A stretch of 23,087 bases of DNA, taken from positions 1-23,087 of IMG/VR virus record IMGVR_UViG_3300023435_000580; one strand, given 5' to 3'. Numbering within the stretch: position 1 is the first letter of the stretch; each line of letters begins with the position of its first letter. The stretch is from a virus. This document shows positions 13,712-20,780 of this stretch, in pieces. The position numbers were made by a program, and so were the translations under genes. A model generated the notes under the pieces. The model did no database searches, had not been told where the DNA came from, and saw only the letters and a program-made list of their open reading frames with translations.

Positions 13712-15708
13712 TTTCCACTTTCCGGGGATTCTTTCCCCTCCATTTGAGCCATCTGCTCTAGCTCTGCCTGTTTCGCCTTCATAAGAATCATCCTATGAGC
13801 ATCGGTATGCTGCATGGCGATTTCCTTCAGGTCGTCTGACAGGTTATCGAACTCGTTTGAAAGAAGGAATCTCTTATGAACTTCAAAGTGTACTGCGTGT
13901 TCATCGAAGTCAAACAATGGGTCATCGTTAATATCTTTCATCTCGCCGGTTTCCGGGTTGACTTCCATGAGGTAGATGTTTTCTACATTACTCGTAGCGA
14001 TATCGGTATTCTCCCGTTCTGCTCTTTCACGGTCTACGTCAAGTTTCTCTGCAAACCCACTAAGACCTAACTTCTTGAGATATTCCCTGCGAATTTCAGG
14101 ATCTTCAATCTCAAAGAACTTATACTGAATCAAGTCCATAAGGATTTGTTTCTTCCCGGCTTGCGTTGTGGACAATCCAGACTCGATTTCCAGTTTAACA
14201 TCTGTGTTGTTACGTAAATCCGCACCCTTGAAGTTCATTATGCGCTTACGACTGTTTCTGCCCATGACACTTATCTTGCGATTTTCTGTGTAAACGTCCC
14301 GAGATATTATCAGACGCTTCTTGTAAACAGCGCTCATCTGAGTATTGTAGCGGTCTATATCAGGTACATGACCCTTCTCGGCAGTCTCACGCAGGATATC
14401 TACCATGATACCAGAAGATTTAGATGATGGCGCCTTGCCTCTCATTATATTCTTGGGATCACCAGACAGGTCTTGAATCTGTATCTTTGAATTATTGCGT
14501 TCTTCCAAGATTTGCTGTGGTAGTGCAATGCCCTGTTCAAACTTCGGTTCTTTGCCGCCTGAAAGTAAAGCATCATATTCAAGTGCCAGAAAACCTTGCC
14601 CGCCTTCACTCAGTCTCTTTATCGTAAGGCCCGTTGGAGTGATGACTCTTGGCCTACCTAATCCCTTACGATTCATTATAAGAGCCTGATCTATTTCGTT
14701 GATTTTGTTCTGAGGACTGATAAGATCATTCACCCCAGGGTCTGACCAGAATTTGCCTGGAATTTTGTTATAATGGAAGTCAGTCAGAGTATAGTACCAT
14801 TTGCCGTCTTTGACAGGGATAGGCATTCGATCTAAATCTATCAACTTTTCATTGCCAGCAACTACGAGGTATCTGCCCTTTGGATACTTAATAGAGGGTT
14901 TAACTTCCAGTTCCTTGAATAGTACCAATTCCTGTTCGTTGAGTTCGATAGAATTGTTTTCAAGCCCATGCCCTTTCCAGAGTGACACATTGCTTACGAG
15001 CTTCAGTAATCTCTTCTGGTAATCAATCGCTCTCTCGCTATCACCGCCCTTTATCTTTACATTGAAGGTATCTTCTACCCATTCCCGGGGAACCAATGAC
15101 CGTATGCCGATCCAGCGTTTGTCCCTGAAGTTCTCGCCCAGACTGTCCATGATGACGTTGAAGTTTATCACATTCTTGGCGACGACTTCCCCGGTTTTAA
15201 TGACCGTACCCTTTTTATCGATGAACCAAGGCCCACCATCCATTTCGGGGATTGTTCTCATGAATGCCGTACCACCAAGGCACATCCAATCGATGAGTTT
15301 TTCCTTTTCACCCTGAATCTCATTGTCATTGACCGTATCCAGCCATATAAGGAACTGTTCTCCGAGCCTTGCCGCTTCCCGATCTTCTCTTTCATCTGTG
15401 TTGGGGGTAAGGGTTGGTTTAAGATTCTGCCCTAAGAACATTGCTCTGACGGCTTTAACGAAGCTCCTGATCTCATTGTCAACGGGCGTTGGGACATACT
15501 GTGGCATTTGTCTCCGGCGGAATGTCCTGGACGACCTCATGTATTCAATCCACTGTTCGCCCATATAGTACAGTATGTTCCGGTAGGTGACTCGATCTTG
15601 CATTGTCCGTGCGTAATCCACGTCAGTATTGAACAATGCGTTGACAAAATTAACTAAATCCTTACCTTTTAAATCTTCTCCTTTCTTGAAAAACTTATAG
15701 GTATCCAT
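13708..15708 (-). CDS. Portal protein (P22-like)
   Basis: 666 aa, the length of podoviral portals. Features: an N-terminal helical region with RNILYYMGEQWIEY, then DNEIRSFVKAVRAMF, a wing with GGTAFMRTIPE, RSLVPREWVED, a stem region (NKINEIDQALIMNRKGLGRPRVI), a crown-side SGDPKNIMRGKAPSS and a charged C-terminus. It forms the dodecameric ring at one vertex through which DNA passes, and docks the terminase and the adaptor. AAGGAG precedes the ATG. It follows the terminase and the small membrane protein on the same strand, as usual. The stop overlaps the 57-aa gene. Confidence 0.9.
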   Translation of the reverse strand: MDTYKFFKKGEDLKGKDLVNFVNALFNTDVDYARTMQDRVTYRNILYYMGEQWIEYMRSSRTFRRRQMPQYVPTPVDNEIRSFVKAVRAMFLGQNLKPTLTPNTDEREDREAARLGEQFLIWLDTVNDNEIQGEKEKLIDWMCLGGTAFMRTIPEMDGGPWFIDKKGTVIKTGEVVAKNVINFNVIMDSLGENFRDKRWIGIRSLVPREWVEDTFNVKIKGGDSERAIDYQKRLLKLVSNVSLWKGHGLENNSIELNEQELVLFKELEVKPSIKYPKGRYLVVAGNEKLIDLDRMPIPVKDGKWYYTLTDFHYNKIPGKFWSDPGVNDLISPQNKINEIDQALIMNRKGLGRPRVITPTGLTIKRLSEGGQGFLALEYDALLSGGKEPKFEQGIALPQQILEERNNSKIQIQDLSGDPKNIMRGKAPSSKSSGIMVDILRETAEKGHVPDIDRYNTQMSAVYKKRLIISRDVYTENRKISVMGRNSRKRIMNFKGADLRNNTDVKLEIESGLSTTQAGKKQILMDLIQYKFFEIEDPEIRREYLKKLGLSGFAEKLDVDRERAERENTDIATSNVENIYLMEVNPETGEMKDINDDPLFDFDEHAVHFEVHKRFLLSNEFDNLSDDLKEIAMQHTDAHRMILMKAKQAELEQMAQMEGKESPESGK

Positions 15709-15719
15709 TATATTACTCC

Positions 15720-15935
15720 TTATACCGGTATCCCAAATTCTACATCAGGCGCAGGTTCTGTCGGTTTTGCGGCTTCTTCTTTCCGTACTTCTGCCATGAC
15801 GTACTCTTCGTAACTCTTCGCCATAATACGGTTCAGAAGCTCAGATTCACGCCTTACAGCCTCTCTTTTGTCTAATTGGTGTATCACCCCTTGATAAATA
15901 ATGATACCTATTAAAACGGCTATTGCTACTTCCAT
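15720..15935 (-). CDS. Small single-pass membrane protein
   Basis: 71 aa. Residues 1-18 are a hydrophobic segment (MEVAIAVLIGIIIYQGVI), followed by a charged helix and a Pro/Glu-rich tail ending DVEFGIPV. GGAG lies before the ATG. It sits between terminase and portal, where some podoviruses carry a small membrane protein; a lysis-related (holin or spanin-like) or packaging-linked role is possible, with no motif to decide. Confidence 0.65.
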   Translation of the reverse strand: MEVAIAVLIGIIIYQGVIHQLDKREAVRRESELLNRIMAKSYEEYVMAEVRKEEAAKPTEPAPDVEFGIPV

Positions 15936-15947
15936 GATTTCTCCTTT

Positions 15948-18422
15948 CTACCAATGGGCATATTCGCCCTCGTTAATTTCATTGTATTCATCCCATATTT
16001 CCTTCAATTCCAAATGGGCTACCTCTGAAACGTCTTTCGGTGCCTTCTTTGGCTCAACTCTCTTTTCAATGGTTCCAATAGGTCTGGACATGGCGATATG
16101 AGCGGCTTCATCAAAACAATTATGTACTGTTATACCACCATTAACACAAAATGCATGTGTGTAAGCAGCATCTAAACAGAAAACATCTTGTTCACCCACA
16201 TAAATCACTTGCTTTACTTTTGCGTGTTTCCCATGTTGACCTTGAAGTACAATGTGGTGAACAAGTTTTTCCGAATCCAACAAATTTGGTTCCACACCAT
16301 TTACATATTCCTTCGGATCTACTATCAAGTTGCCATTTCCTTTGCTGACACCTTCGTGAACAATAGATTTGAAATGGCAATCCCTTAAAAACCTTTTCAC
16401 AAAAGACACATGTTTTATCTGTTCGCTGACGTATTTTGTCTTTACAGTGTTTTTCGTACTGTTGTTTGTGCCATTCCAATCCTTCTTGACTTCCATGCCA
16501 TTTGTTAGCCCCAACATGCAATGCATCAACCCATTGTTGTGTATAATTAAGTTTCCCATGTTGCGACTTATGCTCTGAAGAGTCTTTACATTCAAGATTT
16601 TCAATTTGGTTATTATATCGGTTAAAGTCTTTATGATGGATATGATAACCCTTTTTAATTTTCCCATTATGATATTCCCATACTGCCCGATGTAACCTTT
16701 TTCTTGTCCTAGCAAAGTATTTTTCTGATAATATGTACCTTTTACCATTAAACTCTTGTGTGGTACTGTCGATATTTTTGACTCGCATGTTAATACCTCC
16801 ATAATATCTTTATTATTTTGGATACTAACATGGCACGCTTCATCAGTCAAGTCTTTTACTTCTTTCCATCTACCATCACTGGTTAATATTTTGTGATCTT
16901 CAGTACAAGTAATAGATTTATCGTCATCGAATAAAACACGAAACACTTCTACTTTTTCTCTAGTTTTCCTACAATTATAAAAATCTGTCCAATATCCCCC
17001 ACAGGTTAAAACCTTACCACTTTTACCTACAAGATTCTGTAATGTAATTTCCCCATCTTTTGTATCGACTATTGTACTACCTACCAAACAATGGTCTTCA
17101 CCTTTTGTATTAACGTCTTCAATGTTATTCTCATCGACTACGAGATTCGGCAAAGTCCTGATAAACTGTTTGCAATTAGGGTATACCTTCATCATCGGCA
17201 TATCTTGATCGTGTCTCAGCCTCTCGTGCATCTGTTTAATCTTGGCGATTCGATTCTTATCATCTGCCGGTCTTAAAGTAAGCCCATTATCCCTGAAAAC
17301 TTCCATTGTCGATGGACCCTGCCCGCCACCCAAGTAGTTAGGACGTTTCTGGAAACAATCACTCCCGGCCAGTCTCGAATTTACCCTTCCCCAGATCCCC
17401 AGACCTTTCTCTTTGGCAATAATCCCTTTGGCAATGTCTGTATCGGTCATTCTCAATCCCTGATTCGGGCTTCCATTCCACCCATACCATTCGTCAAACC
17501 GATAAACCCTACCGTCATTGTCTATCCACCACCACCCTATTGAAAACGGAGCACCAAAACCCCAATCATAGGTCATTACGATAGGCGCATTATCAGGAAC
17601 AGGCAAATCACCATCAACAACGTGCATCGGTGGCGACCATTCCTGAAACGCCTGACCTACAAAGACGTTCCAATCACCATCCCTAAAGGCCTTCCTGATC
17701 GCTTCGGGAAGAGTATTCAGCATGCCCCAATAGGTTGCGTCGATGTACTTGTTATCATCAGCCTTTGACGGAATATAGCAGAATTGTTCCCTGTAATCTA
17801 TAGGTTGTTCAAATGTCGGCGCCCATTCATCACCATATATCCGATCCATCCAAAGAGCTTTTACCCACCCATGACCTACAGACCCAGGGTTCGTACCGCC
17901 TACAAACGGGCATTCTATGTCTTTCAGTCCTGGCCAACGAAGTCTCTGCCTCAAAAATGTGAACACATCGTAATCGTTTTTGGTCAGTTCGTCAACGAGA
18001 ATAGCCGCAAATTCACTTGAAGCGTACTTTGCAGGGTCATCGAGGTTCCTGAAGCAGATAATCCCATTCCCATATTCAGGCGAAAGTATAAAACATCTCC
18101 CATAGTCTTTATGATCGGTATAGTTCTTGCCCAACCAATCAGGAAACTCTCTTGAAATCTTCTGTAACTGACGATCCTTTAAAGCCGGATAGTTCTCACA
18201 AGCCAACATCACATTGACCCATGTAAGTCCATACTTGGCGAAGATCATCATTAAAAAACGTACTGCAAACCATCTCAGGCCATAGGACTTGCCCCCGCCC
18301 AACGCCCCACCATATAGAAGAAACTTATACAGTCCAGTATCAAACTGCTTGCAAAGCTCTATCTGCCGTGGTTGGAACTTGGCTATCTGATATTCAAAAT
18401 TGAGATTCTGTCGCTTTTTCAT
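15948..18422 (-). CDS. terL: Terminase large subunit interrupted by an intein
   Basis: 824 aa from ATG 18422; the frame is open to a TTG at 18434, but the ATG with GGAG upstream fits better. Extein total is 500 aa after removal of the 324-aa intein. Numbering from this ATG: Walker A GGALGGGKS at 38-46; Walker B ILVDE ending at D144-E145; RNase H-like nuclease Asp residues D286 (MTYDWG), D355 (AGSD) and, after the intein, D771 (CFDEAAH). The protein cuts and pumps phage DNA into the head through the portal. The intein splits GEDH from CFDEAAH exactly at the third nuclease motif, so active enzyme needs splicing. It overlaps the previous gene by 29 bases. Confidence 0.93.
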   Translation of the reverse strand: MKKRQNLNFEYQIAKFQPRQIELCKQFDTGLYKFLLYGGALGGGKSYGLRWFAVRFLMMIFAKYGLTWVNVMLACENYPALKDRQLQKISREFPDWLGKNYTDHKDYGRCFILSPEYGNGIICFRNLDDPAKYASSEFAAILVDELTKNDYDVFTFLRQRLRWPGLKDIECPFVGGTNPGSVGHGWVKALWMDRIYGDEWAPTFEQPIDYREQFCYIPSKADDNKYIDATYWGMLNTLPEAIRKAFRDGDWNVFVGQAFQEWSPPMHVVDGDLPVPDNAPIVMTYDWGFGAPFSIGWWWIDNDGRVYRFDEWYGWNGSPNQGLRMTDTDIAKGIIAKEKGLGIWGRVNSRLAGSDCFQKRPNYLGGGQGPSTMEVFRDNGLTLRPADDKNRIAKIKQMHERLRHDQDMPMMKVYPNCKQFIRTLPNLVVDENNIEDVNTKGEDHCLVGSTIVDTKDGEITLQNLVGKSGKVLTCGGYWTDFYNCRKTREKVEVFRVLFDDDKSITCTEDHKILTSDGRWKEVKDLTDEACHVSIQNNKDIMEVLTCESKISTVPHKSLMVKGTYYQKNTLLGQEKGYIGQYGNIIMGKLKRVIISIIKTLTDIITKLKILNVKTLQSISRNMGNLIIHNNGLMHCMLGLTNGMEVKKDWNGTNNSTKNTVKTKYVSEQIKHVSFVKRFLRDCHFKSIVHEGVSKGNGNLIVDPKEYVNGVEPNLLDSEKLVHHIVLQGQHGKHAKVKQVIYVGEQDVFCLDAAYTHAFCVNGGITVHNCFDEAAHIAMSRPIGTIEKRVEPKKAPKDVSEVAHLELKEIWDEYNEINEGEYAHW
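16192..16788 (-). CDS. HNH homing endonuclease nested out of frame in the intein
   Basis: 198 aa in a different frame of the same strand as terL, lying wholly inside the intein. HNH_3-type signature: HRAVWE at 33-38, GYHIHHKDFNRYNNQIENLE at 47-66, closing H73. Two zinc-finger-like pairs follow: C127/C130 with C143/C147, and C162/C165 with C176/C180. Own start ATG 16788 with GGAGGT six bases upstream; a stop in its frame at 16810-16812 excludes read-in from upstream. The stop (TGA) falls at the beginning of the coding part for intein block F. It probably cuts intein-free terL alleles and so spreads the element. A functional HNH is inferred from motifs. Confidence 0.92.
   Translation of the reverse strand: MRVKNIDSTTQEFNGKRYILSEKYFARTRKRLHRAVWEYHNGKIKKGYHIHHKDFNRYNNQIENLECKDSSEHKSQHGKLNYTQQWVDALHVGANKWHGSQEGLEWHKQQYEKHCKDKIRQRTDKTCVFCEKVFKGLPFQIYCSRRCQQRKWQLDSRSEGICKWCGTKFVGFGKTCSPHCTSRSTWETRKSKASDLCG
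16795..16800 (-). promoter_or_regulatory. Internal Shine-Dalgarno site for the nested endonuclease
   Basis: GGAGGT lies six bases before ATG 16788, inside the intein coding sequence (it encodes part of IMEVLT in the terminase frame). It is among the best ribosome-binding sites in the window and decides that the endonuclease is made as a separate protein. Confidence 0.85.
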
Positions 18423-18714
18423 CCGGCTCCGCAAAGGCGTTTTCTACAATCACCTTAAATTCGTCCATATTCGATACTTTAATCTCCGTGGGGAACTCTA
18501 TACCATCCACGGTGATCTTGTCCTTTGGAGACTGGTTAATGAAACCACAATGACCATTCTCGTCGTCATCCCAAGCCCAAGCACCACAGCGCCCGCCAAG
18601 ACATCCACCAATCACCTCACATCCAAACGCCCCCCGGTTGTGATTCAGCAAACGATGCAATTCTGTCACCTGATACTTCGGACACCATACTCTATGCGAT
18701 TCTGCTGCTCTCAT
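18394..18714 (-). CDS. Small cysteine-motif protein upstream of terminase
   Basis: 106 aa. Residues 32-58 carry CEVIGGCLGGRCGAWAWDDD then GHCGF, a CxxxxxCxxxxCxAW...GxCG pattern seen in many small phage proteins near packaging or early genes, probably metal binding. The C-terminal half is acidic with a short beta/helix portion (ITVDGIEFPTEIKV). AGGAG precedes the ATG, which overlaps the previous stop (ATGA). The end overlaps the terminase start by 29 bases, indicating coupling. Function unknown. Confidence 0.7.
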   Translation of the reverse strand: MRAAESHRVWCPKYQVTELHRLLNHNRGAFGCEVIGGCLGGRCGAWAWDDDENGHCGFINQSPKDKITVDGIEFPTEIKVSNMDEFKVIVENAFAEPDEKATESQF

Positions 18715-18920
18715 CTTTTCTCCTTTCCTATTGTACCTACCAGTTTCCGAAGTTTGGCACCAATACTACCCGGTTCAACAGTGACAACCTTGATGTGTTT
18801 TCTGTTTCGTACTGCCAGTTTCAAGGAATCTCTCCGATCAGAACGATTAACAGCGGGCATATCCGTAGCAATCTTCAGAATCTGACACCTTTCATTTAAA
18901 CTTTTACCTTTTAATATCAT
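18711..18920 (-). CDS. Small basic protein
   Basis: 69 aa, rich in Lys and Arg (DRRDSLKLAVRNRKHIKV, ending GTIGKEKR). Linked to both neighbours by 4-base stop/start overlaps (18711-18714 and 18917-18920). It may bind nucleic acid because of its charge, but no motif is recognised. Codon-coupled position argues that it is real. Confidence 0.6.
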   Translation of the reverse strand: MILKGKSLNERCQILKIATDMPAVNRSDRRDSLKLAVRNRKHIKVVTVEPGSIGAKLRKLVGTIGKEKR

Positions 18921-19252
18921 ATCCCTACCTTTCTATTGGTTATTTCCATCAGTCTGTTTAACTTCCTTACGATTTCGCTTATATTGTAATATCCACCACT
19001 AGGCAATTCCCTTATCGGTTCCAGCCCTTCAATGGAAGTGGTCACATTCGTCTCATCGGACTTGGTGACGTATAGCGTCTCTTCTTCCTCTATATCCCAC
19101 TTTTCAGGGCACCACGCAGGCACCTCATTAGCAGGACATACCGGAATACATGGCACACCTGAACCGGCTACACCCCTCTTCTCGACAACCTTATTGCCAC
19201 ACCAGAGAAACAAGGCATGGGCAAGGCTATGTTCGCAGTCGGCGCAGTTCAT
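18917..19252 (-). CDS. Small protein with N-terminal cysteine cluster
   Basis: 111 aa. Six cysteines in the first 50 residues (CADC at 3-6, C18, CIPVC at 35-39, C48), consistent with a zinc or iron-sulfur site. The rest is acidic and then a helix (NISEIVRKLNRLMEITNRK). ATGA overlaps join it to both neighbours. No family recognised. Confidence 0.65.
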   Translation of the reverse strand: MNCADCEHSLAHALFLWCGNKVVEKRGVAGSGVPCIPVCPANEVPAWCPEKWDIEEEETLYVTKSDETNVTTSIEGLEPIRELPSGGYYNISEIVRKLNRLMEITNRKVGI

Positions 19253-19551
19253 GGCTTCATCCAGCGTATAGTCGTATCATCGTCCGATTCTGATGCCCTG
19301 AAGATCCCAGTACCACACCGTAATTGCATGTACGCCACTTCCGGCACCTCGATCATCTCCAGCGGAGTCTCTTCAAGGGTCTTGAGTTCTTCGCGGGCAT
19401 CGATGTAAGCATTTTGTGCATCGTGCAATACCTTCTTCCTATGCTTCACCTTATCAAGTGTCGCCTCCATCAACCCTTCTGCATACTCTTTCCTTCTCGC
19501 ATCCTCTGCCTCTTTACGCCTTAACTCTATATCGTTCTTTATCGTCTTCAT
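19249..19551 (-). CDS. Small helical (coiled-coil) protein
   Basis: 100 aa. Residues 1-65 are a long charged helix, probably a coiled coil (NDIELRRKEAEDARRKEYAE...DAREELKTLEE), then a short beta-like tail. AAAGGAAGGA precedes the ATG, so it is a fresh translation start heading a four-gene coupled chain down to 18394. Function unknown. Confidence 0.65.
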   Translation of the reverse strand: MKTIKNDIELRRKEAEDARRKEYAEGLMEATLDKVKHRKKVLHDAQNAYIDAREELKTLEETPLEMIEVPEVAYMQLRCGTGIFRASESDDDTTIRWMKP

Positions 19552-19585
19552 TGTTCCTTCCTTTCTGTTAATGGTTTAAAAACCC

Positions 19586-19843
19586 TCATCGTATCTCTGA
19601 CCCTACCCTAATCGCCTTCACGTACCTTAAATCCGCCGTATATATCGGCCTACCATACTCATATACCGTAACCAACATCGCAGGGACTACTTGACGTGTA
19701 ACCCTCGAAAAAACGCTAACCTCACTCACCCTCACTGAATTGGCATAAGGAAAAACCATCGGTTCGTCCTGACCAACAAACCAAAGCAGAACACCCAAGA
19801 TGAGGATAAACCGTCTAATCGTCAACATTACACGGATACGCAT
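19586..19843 (-). CDS. Small membrane-anchored or exported protein
   Basis: 85 aa from ATG 19843 (MRIRVMLTIRRFILILGVLLWFVGQ...): basic start, hydrophobic segment at about residues 12-24, then a beta-rich domain with many Val and Arg. The frame opens further upstream, but those starts lie inside the overlapping 59-aa gene. GAGG sits only three bases before this ATG; a second ATG at 19828 is possible. Likely a signal-anchor protein; a lysis or envelope role is possible but not shown. Confidence 0.5.
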   Translation of the reverse strand: MRIRVMLTIRRFILILGVLLWFVGQDEPMVFPYANSVRVSEVSVFSRVTRQVVPAMLVTVYEYGRPIYTADLRYVKAIRVGSEIR

Positions 19844-19994
19844 AATCCTCTTCCAACACTTCAATATACCGCTTCTTGGCTTTCGCCAGATCCACCAAGG
19901 CTTTCGCCTCAGTATCGCCATAACCACTAATATTCGGTGCATCCTTTACCTGAGCGATATAACGTCTAAGTTCTGAACTGTAGAAAACTAACAT
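19815..19994 (-). CDS. Small HicB-like protein
   Basis: 59 aa from ATG 19994, seven bases after the previous stop and close to AGGGG. Residues 12-46 (YIAQVKDAPNISGYGDTEAKALVDL...) resemble the HicB antitoxin-type fold with its GDT.A.AL core. No HicA partner or DNA-binding tail is visible, so it is probably a lone domain reused by the phage. The end overlaps the next gene by 29 bases. Confidence 0.5.
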   Translation of the reverse strand: MLVFYSSELRRYIAQVKDAPNISGYGDTEAKALVDLAKAKKRYIEVLEEDYAYPCNVDD

Positions 19995-20001
19995 ATGACC
20001 C

Positions 20002-20244
20002 CTACCCCTTCCAACCACACCAACATGAACCCGTGCTACTCTCTGACCATTCATGACCCTCACTACACCGGTACTGGGTCGTGGTCGTATTCGGATCGTG
20101 GTGGTGATAGTTACCGTCCTCATCGTAGAATGACTGACACCATAGCAATGTACGGGTACTGCCTCCGGGGAATACCTTCGACCTCCCCTTACACGCCGAA
20201 CAAAACTTCTTCAATGGTGACTTCATACAAATTAACTTATTCAT
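20002..20244 (-). CDS. Small zinc-ribbon-like protein
   Basis: 80 aa. CSAC at 15-18 and a C-terminal YRCSEGHEWSESSTGSCWCGWK (C59, C73, C75) suggest a metal site; a His/Thr stretch lies between. AAAGGGGGTC before the ATG is strong. Function unknown. Confidence 0.65.
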   Translation of the reverse strand: MNKLICMKSPLKKFCSACKGRSKVFPGGSTRTLLWCQSFYDEDGNYHHHDPNTTTTQYRCSEGHEWSESSTGSCWCGWKG

Positions 20245-20253
20245 AGACCCCCT

Positions 20254-20493
20254 TTAAAACTTCCTCACCGTCCTGCCATCTGAAATCATAGCGCCATGAC
20301 TCGACTTCCACACAACCGAATTCTTGCCACAGATTATCGACTTAAACTCAGAAATGCCTATCACCGCAGATAACGTGATCCACTGTCTGTCATAGCATAG
20401 TGTCGTCATGCCTTCACCATCTTTATCCTCTACTGTAATCGCAAGATAACTGTCTGTCCATTCTGCCGCCGCAGCAATCACAAAATGTAACAT
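20254..20493 (-). CDS. Hypothetical small beta-rich protein
   Basis: 79 aa (MLHFVIAAAAEWTDSYLAITVEDKDG...). Alternating beta-type residues throughout and a short hydrophobic start; no membrane segment long enough to be certain. AAGGGGTC precedes the ATG, nearly the same site as the next gene downstream. Family not recognised. Confidence 0.6.
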   Translation of the reverse strand: MLHFVIAAAAEWTDSYLAITVEDKDGEGMTTLCYDRQWITLSAVIGISEFKSIICGKNSVVWKSSHGAMISDGRTVRKF

Positions 20494-20549
20494 CTTAGAC
20501 CCCTTTTATATTAGAAAACCCCTGTAGCGTGATATTAAGTACTATCGAT

Positions 20550-20577
20550 CCCCGCCCCCTGGGGGTGATGCCCCCCG
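20550..20577 (-). other. G/C-run palindromic stretch in a 92-base gap
   Basis: Runs of four to six C on the plus strand (G on the minus) around CCCCCTGGGGG can fold as a hairpin or a G-rich structure. No T-run follows. It lies between the genes at 20254 and 20586; the rest of the gap holds only the ribosome-binding site of the downstream gene. Confidence 0.4.
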
Positions 20578-20585
20578 GTCGTCCT

Positions 20586-20780
20586 CTATCCCTGGTTGCC
20601 GTACTTGCCGTCCTCATCGTCAGACCCGTGGCACATCGCTGCGTATCTCCTACCTGCACCGTACTTCTCAGTCACTAGCCATGCCGGGCCCTTGCTGCTC
20701 TGATCTGTTGCCCTTGTCTCCATGCCAGCACATAGACTGCATTGTCCCTCTATCATACCGTGTTTGCATCTATCCATCAT
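20586..20780 (-). CDS. Small cysteine/histidine protein
   Basis: 64 aa. The N-terminus carries CKHGMIEGQCSLC (C5, H7, C14, C17), a compact zinc-binding motif common in small phage proteins. The rest is polar. ATGATG start with GAGG just upstream overlaps the previous stop. Function unknown. Confidence 0.62.
   Translation of the reverse strand: MMDRCKHGMIEGQCSLCAGMETRATDQSSKGPAWLVTEKYGAGRRYAAMCHGSDDEDGKYGNQG

Larger units (their letters stand above)
16119..17090 (-). other. Intein within terminase (324 aa), with an out-of-frame endonuclease inside
   Basis: TerL residues 445-768. Splice junctions: Cys1 (CLVGSTIVDT, block A), block B TEDH at intein residues 63-66, block F about residues 294-324 (VIYVGEQDVFCLDAAYTHAFCVNGG) and the terminal VHN followed by Cys+1 of the downstream extein. 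All residues for standard cysteine-type splicing are present. The N-terminal splicing part spans about 97 residues and the C-terminal part about 31. Between them about 195 residues in the terminase frame match no endonuclease; the same DNA in another frame encodes an HNH protein (16192-16788). The region looks more AT-rich than the surrounding terminase. Confidence 0.93.

Noticed and set aside
16151-16578. Plus-strand open frames opposite the intein
   Set aside because: No ribosome-binding sites or motifs; they mirror the nested endonuclease gene.
15948-18434. Terminase start at TTG 18434
   Set aside because: Adds only four residues, lacks a ribosome-binding site at good spacing, and an ATG with GGAG upstream follows at 18422.
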